From the NCBI GenBank assembly GCA_947629795.1, contig CANRFC010000001.1, positions 141,369 through 205,368 of the forward strand: a DNA stretch of 64,000 bases, in the 5' to 3' direction. Both the position numbers and the translations under genes were made by a program. This document shows positions 15,001 through 28,800 of this stretch, in pieces; positions within the stretch are counted from its first letter, which is position 1; each line of letters opens with the position of its first letter. This DNA is from an uncultured Oscillospiraceae bacterium (GTDB lineage: Bacteria; Bacillota; Clostridia; Oscillospirales; Oscillospiraceae). The notes beneath the pieces were generated by a model. That model saw only the letters and a program-made list of their open reading frames with translations. It was not told the DNA's origin and ran no database searches.

Positions 15001-16837
15001 GGTCAGTGGTGGTGCCGTCGCCCAGCTGGCCCTTGGCGCTGCCGCCCCAGGTGTAGACCAGGCCGTCACGGAGCAGAGCCACAGTGTGGGTCGCGCCCAC
15101 ATCCAGGTCCACCGCGCCCCGCAGGTAGCTGTCATAGGTGTTGTTGGCGTAGATCTTGTTCTCCTCGTCGATGGCGTAGACGCTGGCGCCGGCCAGGACG
15201 GGCATGGGCACGTCCTTGTTGTTCCAGTTCTTGCCCTCATTGGTCTGGCTGGAGCCGATCTGGCCGTTGCCGTTGCTGCCCCAGACCAGGATGGTGCCAT
15301 CGGCCCGGAGGGCGGCGGAAGTGGCGCTGCCGGCGGCGATGGCCACCACGGCGTCCAGCTGATACCGCTCGTTGCTGGAGCCCACGGCGCCCCGGACCTT
15401 CACAGGCTCGGTGGCGGACACGCTGGTGCCGTTGCCCAGCTGGCCGTTGCCGTTATTGTTGTTGGTCACGGTGCTCCCGGAGTAGACGTTGGTGCCGAAG
15501 GCCCACACCGTGCCCTTCTCGGTCAGGGCCAGGGTGTGGTGGGTGCCCGAGGCCAGTCTGACCACCCGGCCCTCGAAGGTGGAGGCGGCGATGGTCTTGG
15601 TCACGGTGTAACCGGCGTTGTTGTTGCTGGCCCAGAGATAGACGGTGCCGCTCTTGTCCACGGCCACGCCTACGTTGTTCTCGGCGCTGATGTCCACGAT
15701 ATTGGTCAGGGGCGCGGTGCCGCTCTTGATGACCTGCACGGGATAGTTCCCGCCGTTGCGGCCCCAGGTCCACACGGTGCCGTCAGCCTTCAGGGCCACC
15801 GAGAAGGTGTCCCCGCTGACGATCTTGGGCGCTACCTGGGAGACCCAGCCGGCGGTGCCCTTGAGCTGCTGGTTGACGGTGACGATCAGCCGGCCCTCCA
15901 TGTGGGTCACGGTATCGTACACGCTGATGGTGGTGTCGCCGTAGTAGCCCTGGGTGTTGGCGATGATCTTCACCCGGCCGGTGGCGGTGTCCTTCTCCAC
16001 CGTGGCAATGCGGGTATCGGAGGAGGCGTAGACGAACCGGTCGGCGGCCGCGGTGGGCAGGCCGGACCAGGCCTTGACCTCATTGGCGGTCAGGCCGGTA
16101 AAGTCGGCGGCGGTGGCGTCCATGGTCACCACGTTGTTCAGGGTGCCGGCCACGGTCTCGCTGCCTGCGTCATTGGTGGTGGTAGCGGTCCCCTTCAGGG
16201 TGGCCACGGGGGTGCGCTGGGTCCGCTGAGACAGGTTCAGGCCGGGGGTGTGGACCTGCAGCAGGGAGTCGATGGTGGCCACGTCGCCCTCGTCCAGGTT
16301 CAGGAACAGGACGTTCTCCTGGAAGGTGTTGTCGGTCTCAACATAGACGATCTTTCCGGTGGTCTCGCCGGAAGCGCCGCCCTCTTCGCCGGCATCGGCG
16401 GTGTCGATGGGCTCGTCCGTGTTCTCATCGGTGTTTTCGCCCGGATCTTCGGGAACAACAGGGGTCTCGGCGGGCTTTTCGGTGGAGATCGTCACTTCCT
16501 GGCCGATCATCACCAGGCGGTCCATGGCGGCCTCGCCGGCCCGGATGGGCTGGTGCATATTGGTGGCGGGGGTCCCGAAATTGGAGCCCAGGCCCCTCTG
16601 ACCGTCCGTATTGGCTCCAGAAGTGTAGATCTCGCCGTTTTTCAGCAGGAAGATGCCGGTCTCGGCGCTGAAGTCGGCGGCCACGATGCCCCGCAGATAG
16701 CCCGTTTCGCCCAAAATAGTTGTGGAATCAGCCCGATTCCAGGCAGAAACGGGGCGGGAGAGGAGCAGGAAGTTCGCATCGCCCTCGATGCCGTTCTCGG
16801 TGGTGGAGACGCCCAGATCGCCCTTCAGGTTGGCGCC
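1..16837 (-). CDS. Giant RCC1 protein, distal part, same frame after the TAG; runs off the left edge
   Basis: The minus-strand frame of the upstream ORF continues without another stop from 16837 to base 1 (over 5,600 codons). No ORF in the track ends in this frame here, and hand translation at both ends agrees. The first in-frame ATG (near 16.56 kb) has no ribosome site, so independent translation is unlikely. It completes propeller 9 and adds seven more: about 15.8-14.6, 13.8-12.5, 12.0-10.4, 9.7-8.3, 7.6-5.9, 5.2-2.1 and 1.6-0.1 kb. I count seven RCC1 blades in each. Each follows an Ig-like domain with a GFNL-type motif (near 16.24, 14.18, 12.25, 10.02, 7.99, 5.59 and 1.87 kb). Propeller 15 carries a large helical plus leucine-rich insertion after its first blade. 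The true C-terminus and any cell-wall anchor lie outside the window. As read, this part is translated only if the TAG is suppressed or is an error. Confidence 0.8.
3880..5190 (-). other. Helical plus leucine-rich insertion in propeller 15
   Basis: Between blade 1 (near 5.2 kb) and blade 2 (near 3.6 kb) the protein changes character. An Ala/Leu/Glu-rich, probably helical stretch (about 5.15-4.35 kb) is followed by a short BspA-like leucine-rich segment (about 4.27-3.95 kb; motif L-T-x-L-x-I-P-E-S-I). This is the largest insertion seen in any distal propeller. Confidence 0.6.
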
Positions 16838-16840
16838 CTA
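16838..16840 (-). other. In-frame TAG at the conserved Trp of an RCC1 blade
   Basis: The stop splits ...LTLV and GANLKGDLG. In other blades this junction reads V-x-W-G-x-N-x-x-G-x-L-G, so the TAG sits where the Trp codon TGG is expected; one G-to-A change explains it. The same frame is open for thousands of codons on both sides. Confidence 0.85.
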
Positions 16841-19800
16841 GACAAGGGTCAAGTCCTTCTCTACCAAGGCTTTGGAGCCATCGGCGGCAGAGACGTAGAG
16901 GGTGCCGTAGGCGGCGTTGTTGTTGACGCCGTTGGTGGCCCCGGTGAGGTGGAAATAGTAAATTTCGGCCGTCTCTACCCCGGGATCTTCGGTCTCATTC
17001 AGGGTCTCATCCCCGGCGGTCCCGGTCTCATCGGTACCGGTTTCAGGCGCGGTCTCTCCGGCGGTGACGGCGGGGAGGTCGGCGGGATCCAGAGAGGCGG
17101 TCTCGGCGGGCGCCTCGGGCTCGGCCGGGGCGGTCTTGGTGAAGACGTAATAGCCGTTTTCAAACTTGGCGTCGTAACCCTTCAGCGCGGCGGCCGCCTT
17201 GGCCTCCCGGAGGAAGGGATCGGCGTAAGCCTGGTTGTCCACCCGGTAGAGCTGGCCGTCCTGGGTGAGCATGAGACGCTGGGTGCCCACGGTGACGGCG
17301 GCGGCGGTGTCGAAGTAGCCGCCCACGCCGGAGCCCACCAGACGATGGGCCCGCAGGTCCCAATCGTTGTTGCCCCAATCGTCGATATAGCCATAATAAT
17401 GGCCGCCCAGACCCTCGCCGATGGTGCTGAAGTAGACGCTGCCGTTGGCGGAGAGGGCCAGCAGGCCGCCCTCGCCGGCCGCGATGTCCACAATGTGGCT
17501 GAGGGAGGTGGTATCCCAGTAGGAGTTGCGGTGGCCGTAGTTCACCTTGACGGCAGAGCTGTAATTGGTGAATCTGATGCTGTGGGTATAGTCGTCGTTG
17601 AAGCTCTGGAGATACCAGAAGTAAACGTCCCCGGCGCTGTTGAGGGCGTAGAAGTACTGGTTGGAGACCCAAGTGTCCTTGCTGTAATCAATGGCAGTGG
17701 GCCGGCTGGAGAGGTTGGTGCCCACGCCCACCTTGATGACGGTGCCGGGGATATCCACGGCGGTGAAATCAGCATAGTAGGCGCCCACGGAGTCCTGGGT
17801 GCCCAGGGTGCTGCTGCCGCGGGTCTCCCACTGGGGAGCCCGGTAGCCCACCTGGTAGGCCTTGCCGTCGGTCTTGACGATGACGGCGGAATGGGCGGCG
17901 GCAGCGATCTGGAGCACGCCGGTGGCCACCAGCATGGGAGTGTCCACGCTGGTGCTGTTCAGGATGCCCTGGCGGCCGTTGCCCATCTGGCCCCGGTAGT
18001 TGTCGCCCCAGGCATAGAGCTCGCCGGAGGAGGACAGGGCGTAGGTGGTGTTCCAGGTGTGGGGGACCTTGTTGGGATCACTGTCGCTCCAGGGCGCCTC
18101 GGGGTTCTGGGGACCCACGGTGACCACCTGGGGCACGGTGATGATACGATCGTTGGAGTTGTCGGACAGGCCGATGAGGTTCATGCCCTGGTCGGTGGTA
18201 TCCTCCCCCACAGAGGGCAGGAGGCTGACCAGGATCAGGCCCTGGACCCCGTTGTAGGCATCCTTGATGACCACGGAGACGGTGCCGAAGGCGCCGGGCT
18301 CCCGGTTGGGAGTCAGCCGGACCTTGGCAGGCTCATTCTCCCCGGTGAGGTCGGTGATGACATTCCCGCTCTCATCCAGGTAGGTAACGGTGAGCAGCTC
18401 GCTGTTGGAGCTGGTGACGGTGAGATAGTCCCTGGCGGCGGCCCGGTCCTCGGCGTCCACACGGAGGTTGAAGCCCCAATCCAGGTGGAGGTAGATCGTG
18501 GTCAGGTCGATCTCCAGCTCCTGGAAGGGCAGCATCTTCACGTGGTGGCCCAAGGGGTTGACGAAGTCGGCGGGGACGGTGTTGCCCTCACTGTCGGTGC
18601 TCGCGGCCTTATTGGTGTGGGGATCGTAGGTGGTGCTGGCCTGATAGGTCTCGGAGAGCTTGCGGGTATATTTGGTATAGGCGTCGCTGACGCCGGAAAT
18701 TTCGTAGGTATACATGGCGGCATCGTCCACCAGGAGCTCGTAGAAGTCCTCGGCGCCCACCTGGACGGGAGTGGCCTGGTCGCCGGACTTGAAGGTGCCC
18801 AGACGGTAGACCCGGCTGCTTCCCTGGAGGCCCCAGGCCCAGACCGAGCCCTCGGTCTGGACAGCGTAGGTGGCATTTTCGCCCAGAGCCAGGTCATAGA
18901 CCCGGTTGAGCTTGCCGCTGCGCTCGGGGAGGGTGTTGTGGCTGTCGCCCTGGACGGGCTCCTGACCCGCGGTGAACACGGAAACGGCGGGATCCAGCAC
19001 GCCCTGGGCAGCCTGGTACTGCCCGTTGTCGGCCCAGACCCAGGCGGTGTTGGTGAGGGAGGCGCTGGAGGTCAGGCCGGCAGAAGTGGCGGTGTTGCGC
19101 ACCGCGGCGTTGGTGTGGCCGCCGGCATAGACCCGGAGGAGGTCGGTGATATTCCCGCCGGTGACGGCGTCGGTGGTCATGACCTGGATCGTGCCGGTGG
19201 AGTCGCCGGTGACACCCAGCTGGCTCTGGTCGTTGGCGCCCCAGGAGAGGACCCGGCGGCCCTGGGTGGTGGTGGCGGGAATGGTAACGGTGGTCTCAGT
19301 GATGTTGTCCGCGGTGAGAACATCATCATAAGTGCAGGGAGTGTCGGCCTCGCCTTCGGCGGTGGCGGGAATGGTGCCGTCGCAGGTCAGGGTGACGGTG
19401 GTGGTGACGTCGCCGGTGGTCTCATCGGTCACGGTCTCCACCTTGATCTGACTGCCGATATTCTCATCGGTGAAGGTCTTGCCGCAGGTGGGGCAGGTGT
19501 AGGTGTGGGTGGTCTGGGTGGTCTCCTCGGTGCGTGTGGTGGTGCTCTGGAGGGCCAGGGTGTGGGTGGAGCCGGACTCCAGATCCAGGACATGGCTGAG
19601 CTGCCCCTGCCCGGAGGACCCGGCAGCGACAGGATAGGGGTTATACTGCTTGGTGGTGTAGAGGTGGGTGCCCGCAGCGTCGGTGTAGCCGGCGCCCAGG
19701 AGGGCGTTGCTGGCGCTGTTGGCGCCGCCGTCGGGCAGGGCGGTGGCCCAAGTGCCGGCGGGAATGTCGTTCTGGCCCACCACGAAGACCTTGCCGTCCA

Positions 19801-22800
19801 TGCGGAGCATGACAAGGGAGGCGTCCCGGGCGGACACCTGGAAGATGTTGGTGAGGATGGTGTTGTGCTGGTAGCCCACCGAGCCGCTGACAGACTCGGT
19901 ATGGCTGGCGCTGTAGCCGGCGCGGAGCTTTACGGGGCTGGTGAAGATGCGGCGGATGGCGTAACCGTTGGCGCTGCCGTCGTGGGCGCCGTAGTTCCAA
20001 TAGCTGGTGTGCGCCGTCGCATTGTCGTTGTAGTCGGTGTTGCCCCGGACCTCGGTGAAGTAGTTGCGGCCCCAGACGTAGACCTCGCCGGTGGTGCGGT
20101 CCACGGCGGCGGAGAAGTACTTCCCGGCCACCACCTGGCCGGCGTTGGTAATGCCGCTGACTTGGACGGCATCGGTGAAGCTGGTGGTATAGCTGAAGTA
20201 GGAGCCGTAATCACTGCTACCCTGGCCGCCATCGCTGTATTTGTAGTAGTCCCAGGTGCCGTTGCCCAGCTGGCCGTAGTCGTTGCGGCCCAGGGCGTAG
20301 ACGGTGCCGGCGTTGGTGAGGATGAGGGCGTGGTCATACCCAGCGGAGACCTGGATGGCGCCGCTGATGTTGGAGACCTTGATGGGGGTCTGGGAGTAGG
20401 AGTTCTTCCAGGAGCCGTAGCCGCTGGAGCGGTTATAGGTGTTCCAGTAGCGGCCCAGGGAGCCCCAGACGTACACGTCGCCGTTGGCCCGGAGGGCGAT
20501 GGCGAAGTCCTCGCCGGCAGACACCATGGGAGTGGCGGTGGCGTGGAGGGCCAGGGAGACCTCGGTGACGTTGAAGGCCAGCATCATGGAGAAGCCGGTC
20601 TTGGTGTTGGTGATGAGGAGGTTGGCCCAGCCAATGCCCACGGAGGTGACCCGGATACCGGCGACAGCGCCGGAGGTTTCGTCCGTGTAGAGCTCGGCCT
20701 TGATGACGCTGGGGTCGCTGACCTCCAGGACCAGGCCGTCAATGGAATCCATGTCGAAGGGCAGGCGGTCGGCGCCGTGGCGGAGAGAATAGGTGTAATC
20801 GTAGTCCTGGACCAACTGGGCGAAGGGAACGTCCAGGGTGGTGCCGCTGACGGCGGGGACGGTGGCGGGGTTCTGGAGGGCCTTGGTGTAGGCGTCCACG
20901 TCCACGAAAACCTTGAGGGTGTAGTAGCTGGGCATGCGCTTGCCGTCCACGTACCAGCGGTACATCTTGGTCTCGTCGGGACCGAAGCGGTCGGGGAGGA
21001 CGGAGTCGGCTTCGATGACCTCGTCGCCCGCGCCCTGGTCGTACTTGCCCCAGCCGTAGTGGCCCACCACGTAGATCTCGCCGTCCCAGTCCACCAGGAC
21101 GGAGTGGGTGCCGCCGGCAGCCACGGCAATGGCGGTGGAGAAGTAGTCGCGGGTCGTGCCGTCGTCGTTATAAGTCACACAGTCGCCGGCCAGGACCCGG
21201 ACGGGGGTGGCGGAGTAGGTGACGTCGGTGTTGTTGCCCAGCTGGCGGTTGGAGTTGTAGCCCCAGGCCCAGACCTGGTTGTTGACGCCCTGGGAGAGGG
21301 TCTCGGGCTTATCCAGGTCGGGGATGCCGCTCTCGGCGCTCTCCTGGCGGACGGTGCGGGGGATGGCCATGACCATGGCGTGGTTGGCGCCGGCGTAGAT
21401 GGCGGTGGCCATCAAATTGTCGGGGATGAGGACCTTGGAGGGCAGGGACTTGTTCTCGGTGGAGCCGTTGCCCAGGCGGCCGTTGGCGCCGTTGCCCCAG
21501 GTGTAGACCTCGCCGTTACGGGTGAGAGCCATGGCGTAGCCGGCGCCGGCGTCGATCTCGATGACGTCACGGAAGTAGGCGGCGTCGGCGTCGTACTCGC
21601 CGGGCTTGACTTGGATGGCGTGGAGGGAGCCGGTGTTGCTGTTGACGCCCAACTGGCCGTAGGAGTTGTCGCCCCAGGCGAAGAGGGTGGAGTCAGAGCG
21701 CAGGGCCAGGGCGAAGCCGTCACCGGCGGCCACGCGGGTGATGTTCTTCAGGTAGTCCAGGCTCTCCAGGCCCAGGACCTTGTGGGGGGTGGTGTAGACG
21801 ATGGGGTGGACTTCCTTGCCCTCGGGATAACCCAGGGTGCCGTCGTCCTTCATCTCCAGCTCCACATCGTCCTCGGTGTAGGGGCAGAAGTCGGTGTTGC
21901 TGTGGGCGGTGTAGTAGGCCCACTGGCCCTGGGCATCCTTGCCCTGCTGGCCCTTGTCGTTGAGGCCCCAGGCCCAGACATAGCCGCCCTCGCCCACGGC
22001 CAGGGCGAAGCCCTTGCCCATGGAGATGTTGTAGATGGTGCCGCCGGGGGTGCCGGGGCCAATGCCCTTCACCTTATGGCCCACCATGGAGTCATAGCTG
22101 ACCTGATAGATGCTGTAACTGCTGCCGGTCCAACCGTAGCTGTTGTAGGTGCCGTCGCCGAACTGGCCGTAGTCGTTGCTGCCCCAGACGTAGACGTTGC
22201 CCAGGTTGGACAGAGCCATGAAGGTGCGGTCATAGCCGTCGATCTGGACGATGTGCTCACCATCGGCCATGCCGGAGAAGCTCACCTGGGTGGGCATCTC
22301 GTAGGTGACGGTATAGGTGCCGTGCTGGCGGATATCCTTGGTAGAAGCATCCCAGCTGCCCCGGTTGTTGACGCGCAGGGTGAACTGACCCCACTGCCAG
22401 ACGGTGCCGTCGGCCTGGAGGGCAATGTTGGCGTTGTTGGCGGAGATGACGGTGACGGCAGCCTCGGGGATGACGCCCTGGAAGTTGTCGGAGGGCAGGA
22501 TGATGACCTCGTAATCGCCCCAGTAGGCGTCCCGCTTATTGCGCAGGGTGATGATGATGCGGCCGTAGCTCTCGCCGGTGGGCACCAGGTAGAGGGTGCC
22601 GTTGACGTACTTGAAGTCGGCGATGCTGGGGTCGGAGGAGGTGTACTCGATGATGGCGTCCAGAGGCAGACGGCGCTCGAACTCGGGGTCAATGAGGTTG
22701 AAGCCGCTGCTGAAGGCCTGGCGGAGGTCCTGCTCATCGATCCAGAGGTACTGGTCGTCGTACATGGTGACCGAACGAGGCATACGCTCCCGGGTGGTGA

Positions 22801-25800
22801 CGGTCTTGGGAGGCCAGGTCCAGGTCTTGGTGGCGGCATCGTACACGGGCTCCATGGGGGTGTTCAGGTCGTCGTGCTGGTACATATTGGCCTTGCCGAT
22901 GATCAGGGAGTAGAAGGTACCCAGGCCGGTCTGGGTGGGCACGGAGCGATCCTCGGTGGTGAAGTCGGCGCCCTGGTGGCCGGAGTTCTCACCGGTGAAC
23001 CAGACGGTGCCGTCCTCCTGGACCAACTGGGTGGTCAGGTTGCCGGCGCTGATGAGCAGATTCTCCCGGATGTACTCGGCCTTGCGCTCGGTGCCGTCGG
23101 GCAGGGTCTCGCCGTAGCCCACGATCTCCACCATGGAGACGGTGCCGCCCTTGCGCACCAAGGCAGCGGCGGTGGTGTCGGCGGGCTGGACCATGTTGCC
23201 CTTGCCGTCGCTCTGGCCCTGGCCCAACTGGCCCACGGTGTTGCGGCCCCAGGCGTAGAGCTTGGAGTCGTGGACGCCGGTATCCTTGTCGATCTCGCCG
23301 CCGTGGAGGATATCGCTGCACAGAGCCAGGGAGTAGCCGTTGCCGGCAGAGACCTGGCGCACGCCGGTGAGGAAATTGCCCTCGGTATCCACCACCCGCA
23401 GGGGGGCCACGGAGTTGGCCAGGCCCTGGGTCTTGAGGTGCCCGGTGAGCTCGGCACCGCAGCCGGAGCAGGTAATGGTGGAGGAAGTCCCCTCCAGAAC
23501 GGTGGACGCGTTCGTACAACCCTCAGTGGTACAAACGTAGGTATAAACGCTGGCGCCGGGCTTGCCCTGACCCAGCTGGCCGTACTCGTTGGAGCCGGCG
23601 GCGTAGACGGTCATGGTGAGCTCGCCCACCGGGATGACGGACATACCGGGATCCACCTCGTCATCGGGGGCGGGAAGGGCCAGGGTCCCCACGTCCTCAT
23701 CGGACGGAGTCTGCTCTTCCACATGATCCTCAGGCCGGTCGCCCAGGTAGGTGACCACCTGGTAGAGGGAGTGGTCCTTGCCCATGGACAGGTCCACCAC
23801 GTTGCGCAGGGCGCCCACGCCGCCCTGGTCGGCGGCGCCGGAGACGGGCACGGGGACCATCACATCGCCGCTGGCGGCCACGGCCAGCTGGCCCTTGTCG
23901 TTGTAGCCCCAGGTGTAGGCAGTGCCGTTGGAGAGGACCACGCCGGAGGAGTCGCCGCCGGCACGGATGGCGATGACGTTGGAGAGATAGTAGGTGGAGC
24001 TGGCACTGGTGCCCTTGAGGACACGGGTGGGGGTATAGCGGGCGCTGTCCACTTCCTTCTCGGGGACATTGACGGTGGTCAGGCGGGTGGTGTAGTCATA
24101 TTCCTTGTCGCCCACGCCCAGCTGGCCCTTGGAGTTGTCACCGAAGGCCCAGACGTTGCCGGTCTCGTCCAGGAGCAGGGTGTGGTGGTCGCCGGCGGCC
24201 ACGGCCACGATGGTGGGCAGGGTCATGGGCTCGTTCTCAAAGTCGTAGGCACCGGCCTCGGTCTTCACGATGTCGTGCTGCTCCCGGCTGGCCAGGTGCT
24301 CGGTGAGGTTGGTGGGGAAGTCGATATACTGGACACGGGCATAGCGGTTGATCCGGGTGGTGATGGGCTCGTTCTGAGAGTTCAGGTCGGAGACGATGGT
24401 CTTGTAGTATTCCTCTTCGCTGGTGTAGATGCCGGTCTGGCCGTAGGTGTTGTCGCCCCAGGTGTAGACGGTGCCGTTGGCCTTCAGGGCCACGAAGTGG
24501 TTCTTGCCGGCAGCGATCTGGACCACGTTCTCCAGGGTGCCCAGCTGGGTGGGGTTGCGCAGCTCGATCTGCTTGCCCTTGTTCTCACCGGAGGGCACGG
24601 TGTAAGCGCCCAGGCCCCAGGTCCAGACGGTGCCGTCGGCCTTCAGGGCCACGGTGGCGGTCTCGCTGGAGACCACCATGGGCACGGTAAAGCGGGTGGT
24701 GGTCTTGGTGGGGTCATCGGGGTCGGTATAGGTACCCAGGACCTTCACCCGGAAGACAGACAGGACATTGCCCTGGCTGTCCACGGCGGCGATGGAGACC
24801 TCACCCATCTTCTGGAAGTCGGAGTAGGTCTTCTCGGCGTTGCGCACCCGCCAGGTGTCGCCCTTCTTCTCCACGATGACCACGCTCTCGTCACTGGAGA
24901 TGAAGCGCAGGCCCTGGTAGTCGTCGGCCAGGGAGACGGGCTGCTTGTCCACTTCGTTGGTGAGGAGGTTGAAGCCGGCGTAGTTCTCCCGGCTGGCCTG
25001 GTCCAGGATGGTGACGGCCTCGTCCTCGTTCTCGGACCAGACCAGGGTGATGGCGTCATAGCCGTTCCTGGTGTACTTGCCGTCAAACTGGAACTCCAGG
25101 AACTGGGCGGCCTGGTCGCCGGTGTAGGTGGGTGCGGAGCGCACGTCATCGGCGGCAGGGCTTTCCAGGTTGCCGCTGCCGCTGGCCGCGATGCCCAGCT
25201 GGCTGAAGGTATTGTCGCCAAAGGAGAGGACCCGGCCGTTGGCAAGGACGATGACCGAGTGGTTGCCGCCGGCTGCGGCGATGATGACCTTTTCTGCCTC
25301 ACCGGAGGCGGTGACGGCCTCGCCGTCGCTGACGGTAACGTGGCCATACTCGTCGGCCTGGCCGTCGGAGAGCTGCTGACGGGCGTTATCGCCCCAGGCC
25401 AGGACGGTGCCGTCGGCCTGGCGGGCCACGGTGTGGGCCGTGCCGGCATCCAGAGAGACGGAATCGCCGGTGCCGGGGACGCGCATGGGCTGGAGGGCAA
25501 TATCGGCACCCTCCAGGGTCACACCGAGCTGGCCCTTGGAATTGTCGCCCCAGGAGAAGACGCTGCGCTGGGCGGTGTGGGTGACAGTGGTAGTGGGCTC
25601 GGTCTCGCCCTCGGCGGGCTCGGTGGTGGTGGTCGTGGTCTTGAACTCGGTGGCGATGGCGGAGACGTGGTGGTCCCCGGCGGCGATGGCGGCCACGCCG
25701 GAGAGGATGTTGAACTGGGCGCTGGCGTCCACCTCGTACTCGCCGCTCATGACCTGGATGGGCGTGGAGCTGTAGTTGACGTCCACGATCTGGCCGTCCA

Positions 25801-28800
25801 CCTCAGCGTCGGGGATCATACGGCCCAGGCCAAGCTGACCGTAGGTGTTGTCGCCCCAGGCGTAGAGGGTGCCGTTATCCAGGAGGGCCACGCTGTACTG
25901 GTCCCCGGCGGCCACGTCGATGACGTGCTCCAGGAAGCCCTTGCTCTTGAAGCCCTTGACCTGGACGGCGCCGTTATACTGCTTGGTGTCGTTCTGGCCC
26001 AGCTCGCCCCGGCTGAAGCTGCCGGCGGCGTAGACCTGGCCGCCCCGGGTCAGGGCCAGGACGTGGTCCTTGCCGGCGGCGATATCGATGATGTCGGTGA
26101 GCTCCACGGCATCTTCGCCCTCGCCCACGGCGAGCACGCCGCGGCCGGGCGTGGAGATGTCCTCGCCCAGGTCGTAGTAATCGAAGATGATATGGCCGTG
26201 CCGGTCGCAGCGCCAGATACGGTAGCGCCACTGGTCCTCGGGAACGTCGGGCTGCTCGGGATCATTCCAGTGGTTCACATCCACGGTCTTGGTCTTGCCG
26301 TCGCTCATCTCACGGTTATACCAGACGTCATAGGAGTCCTCATAGATGAGGGTGAAGGCCTCCTGGCCCACGGAGGGGCAGGTGGGGTCCATGGGGCAGT
26401 GGAGAGGCGTGATGGTGTCCAGAGGATCGTAGTGGAAGGTGGTGGTGGGGTAGTGGTTACAGCTGATGTTCAGGTAGCCGGTGAAGGTGGTGTACTCGCG
26501 GTTCTCCAGCTTGGTCCAGATGTAAACAGTGCCGCTCTGCCCACCAGCGGTGATGGGTCTTTCGATCATGTAAGCACCAGGTGCTGCAGAATTGAAACCG
26601 GGCTCCACCAGATAGGTGGTGCCATTGTACTCAAACTCCTGGGTAAGCTTGTGAATGACCTTTTGAGCCTGATCATCCATGATCTCGTAATAGTAGCACT
26701 TCTGCGGCTCACCATCGGGCTCACCATATGTGACATTGAAGCTTACTGTGGTCTGCACAGGCTGGAACTGGGAGCCCGTGGCGGCCTGGGTCTCCCGGGT
26801 GATGTTGTGGCCGGTGGCGCTGGGAGTCTCGCAGATGGGGCAGGTCTCGGGGATGTCCATGAAGAGACCGCAGTTGTCGCCGGTGCTGTTGATGTAGTGG
26901 TAGCCGGGCCAGTAGTACCGATAGAGGGTCTCGTCGGCGTCGTGCTCGGCCTTCTCGGCTTCGGTCATGGTGAAGGTGGCGTTCACATCGTACTTGGTCT
27001 CGCCCTCATAGGTCTCGTAGCCGTCCCGGTCCAGGGACTTCACGCGGTACTCGAAGAGCTTGACCACATAGCCATCCTGAGTGGAGCCGGTGGGGATGCT
27101 CTCGGGAGGAAGCACGCCGTCTTCATTGAAGGGCACCACCTGGTAGGCGGTGGACCCGGTCTCGCCGGAGCGGAGCATGGCGGCCTTCTCGGGGCGCAGG
27201 GCAAGTTCCGCCTGGAGCTTCTCCTGGGCGGTGGGAATGTGGATGAAGTTGCTGGTCACGCCGGTGAGCAGGCCCACCACGATGACCTTGCCCTCGTCAG
27301 TGAGGAGCAGGCTGAACTCGTCGCCGGCCGCCACGGCCTTGATGCGCTGGTAGGGGTTGCCGTCGGCATCCACCATCTGGACGGGGTAAGCGCGGTCCAC
27401 GAAGGTGTTGTCGCCCAGCTGGGCCTCCTGGTTGCGGCCCCAGGCCCACACGGTACCGTCGGAGCGCAGAGCCACGGTATGACGGGAGCCCACAGCCACC
27501 TGAGGCGCGGTGGTGTACTCGTCGGACTTCTGCTTGACCACCACCCGGAGCAGCAGGGTACGGCCGGTCTCGGGGTGATAGATCTGGATAAAGGTCTCGC
27601 CATAGCGGCGCAGAGTCTCGTCGTCGTTGGCGTTGAAGACCACGGTGCCGTCGGAGGTGGCGTCCTGGTTCTGGTCGATGAGGCCGGCATCCAGGGAGAG
27701 GAACCGCAGGTCGCCGCTGCTGATCTCGCCCACGGGGATGTGCTGGAGGAGGTTGAAGCCCTTGTTCCACACAAAGCTCATGGAGGCAAGGTCAAAGTAC
27801 AGCTTCTCGTTCTCCACCAGGGTCACCTGGGGAGAGAGCAGCCGCACAGTGGTGTCGGAATCGGTGTGGCCCATGGCGATGATGGTCTCGTAGGAGAGGT
27901 CGCCCACCACCACGGGGTAGTTCCAGGCGTCGGTGGTAAAATCACCGAGCTGGCCGTAGGTATTATCGCCGGCAGCGAAGACAACGCCGTCGTCGTTCAC
28001 GAGAAGCATGTGATTTTCGCCGATGGCGAAGGTCATCACGTCCCGCATATAGTCGTAGTCAGTTTGGGCGCCGACCACCTTGCCGTTCTCGTCACGGGGA
28101 ACGGTGTTATCCTGGTCGATGGGGGTGCCGTTCTTGACGGCGGTCTCCCCGGCGCCGGGGCCATAGTTGCCGTGCTGGCCCATGGAATTGTCGCCCCAGG
28201 CAAGGGTCTTGACCTGCTTGAGGGGCTCCACCACGCGGAGGTCCTGGACCTTGGTGAAGGTGGAGTTGAAGCCGGCAGCGATCTGCTGGCCGTAGTAGGG
28301 GTTGGCGGGATCGGTCTCACTGCCGCCGCCGATGGTCAGGCCGTCGGGGTCGGTCATGAGGGTCGCCATGTCGGTATAGGTGGGGACCTCGACGGGCTCG
28401 GCAGGAGTCTCGCCGGCGGTCTCGTCCAGGGTCTCCACAGGGGGCTGCTCCGCTTCGGGAGCCTTCAGGGTGCCGATCTGGCCCTTGGAGTTGTCGCCCC
28501 AGGCGTAGATCTTGCCGTCCAGGCGCAGGACCACCTGATGGTTCCAGCCGGCGGCCACAGCGACCACCTTGTTCATGCTGGAGTCCTTGGAGTCCCGGGG
28601 GTTGGTGCTCTCGCCCTGGCGGACTTTGACGAAGGAATAATGGTTATAAATGTCTCTGCTGTTCTGCTGGCCCAACTGGCCCTTGTCGTTGCGGCCAACG
28701 GTAAAGACGGTGCCGTTGGAGAGGAGGATGATGGTATTGTCGCCGCCGGCGTCCACGCTGACGACCTCCTCCACATAGTTGGAGGTACTGGGGGCGGCGC

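Noticed and set aside
16838-16840. Programmed stop-codon recoding (pyrrolysine or suppressed TAG)
   Set aside because: Only one TAG in over 13,600 codons, placed exactly at a conserved Trp, with no stimulatory structure noticed. A point mutation or sequence error is simpler.
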